This document shows, one piece after another, positions 63,926 to 64,000 of a stretch of 64,000 bases of DNA. Each line of letters begins with the position of its first letter. Position 1 is the first letter of the stretch. Under the pieces are notes generated by a model. It was given only the letters and a program-made list of their open reading frames with translations. It made no database searches and had not been told where the DNA came from. Origin of the DNA: Hermodice carunculata (Eukaryota; Annelida; Polychaeta; Eunicida; Amphinomidae); assembly GCA_964020975.1 (NCBI GenBank), contig CAXHWN010002425.1, positions 319,501-383,500 on the forward strand, written 5' to 3'. Both the position numbers and the translations under genes were made by a program.

Positions 63926-64000
63926 ACCGCGATTTTAATTTTTTTGTTTGCAAATTAGAAGTTCCATGCACAGAGGAGATGTTAAAATGACCAACCGTAT

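Overview
The window looks like an AT-rich, gene-poor stretch of a metazoan nuclear genome, most likely a marine invertebrate. Four things support this: exon-like coding islands bounded by GT/AG signals, a C-type lectin exon and a long CUB-like extracellular gene, several retroelement and DNA-transposon families, and very dense microsatellites. The CUB-like and lectin families, the CR1/Jockey-type LINEs and a Penelope-like element with an N-terminal endonuclease fit lancelets, hemichordates, cnidarians or lophotrochozoans. The sequence alone does not settle the phylum. No rRNA, tRNA, CRISPR array or prokaryotic feature was seen.

Host coding content is small. The strongest gene is a 1,024-codon open frame on the minus strand (7365-10439). 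It looks like the long last exon of a secreted, cysteine-rich CUB-like protein, with AATAAA 18 nt past its stop. A C-type lectin-like exon with good splice sites lies at about 4410-4654 (minus). Three Ig-like candidate exons lie at 51.9-53.8 kb (plus), and a weaker one at 28.2 kb. A decayed C2H2 zinc-finger gene is at about 18.85-19.19 kb.

Most of what can be read is mobile DNA. There are three minus-strand LINE copies (38.2-40.7, 45.6-46.6 and 49.7-51.5 kb) that share a hairpin just before the 3' end, and a likely LINE tail at 5.3-5.6 kb. A P-element-like transposon with a THAP zinc finger occupies 42.83-45.49 kb. A Penelope-like element of the permuted type (GIY-YIG before RT) occupies 56.5-59.2 kb, and its end is tandemly duplicated. 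Small inverted-repeat elements lie at 30.27-30.49, 59.60-59.82 and 61.97-62.48 kb. An unusual pair of oppositely oriented 16-bp minisatellites lies at 24.5-25.7 kb. A recurrent repeat family holds C-tracts (30.9-32.5 and 63.1-63.9 kb), and a second family links 2.15 kb with 55.2 kb.

No operon-like or pathway grouping is visible. The genes appear to be isolated exons of lineage-expanded extracellular or immune-type families in repeat-rich DNA. The items most worth pursuing are the CUB-like protein, the THAP transposon with equally spaced subterminal inverted motifs, the permuted Penelope element with its tandem end, and the inverted minisatellite pair.
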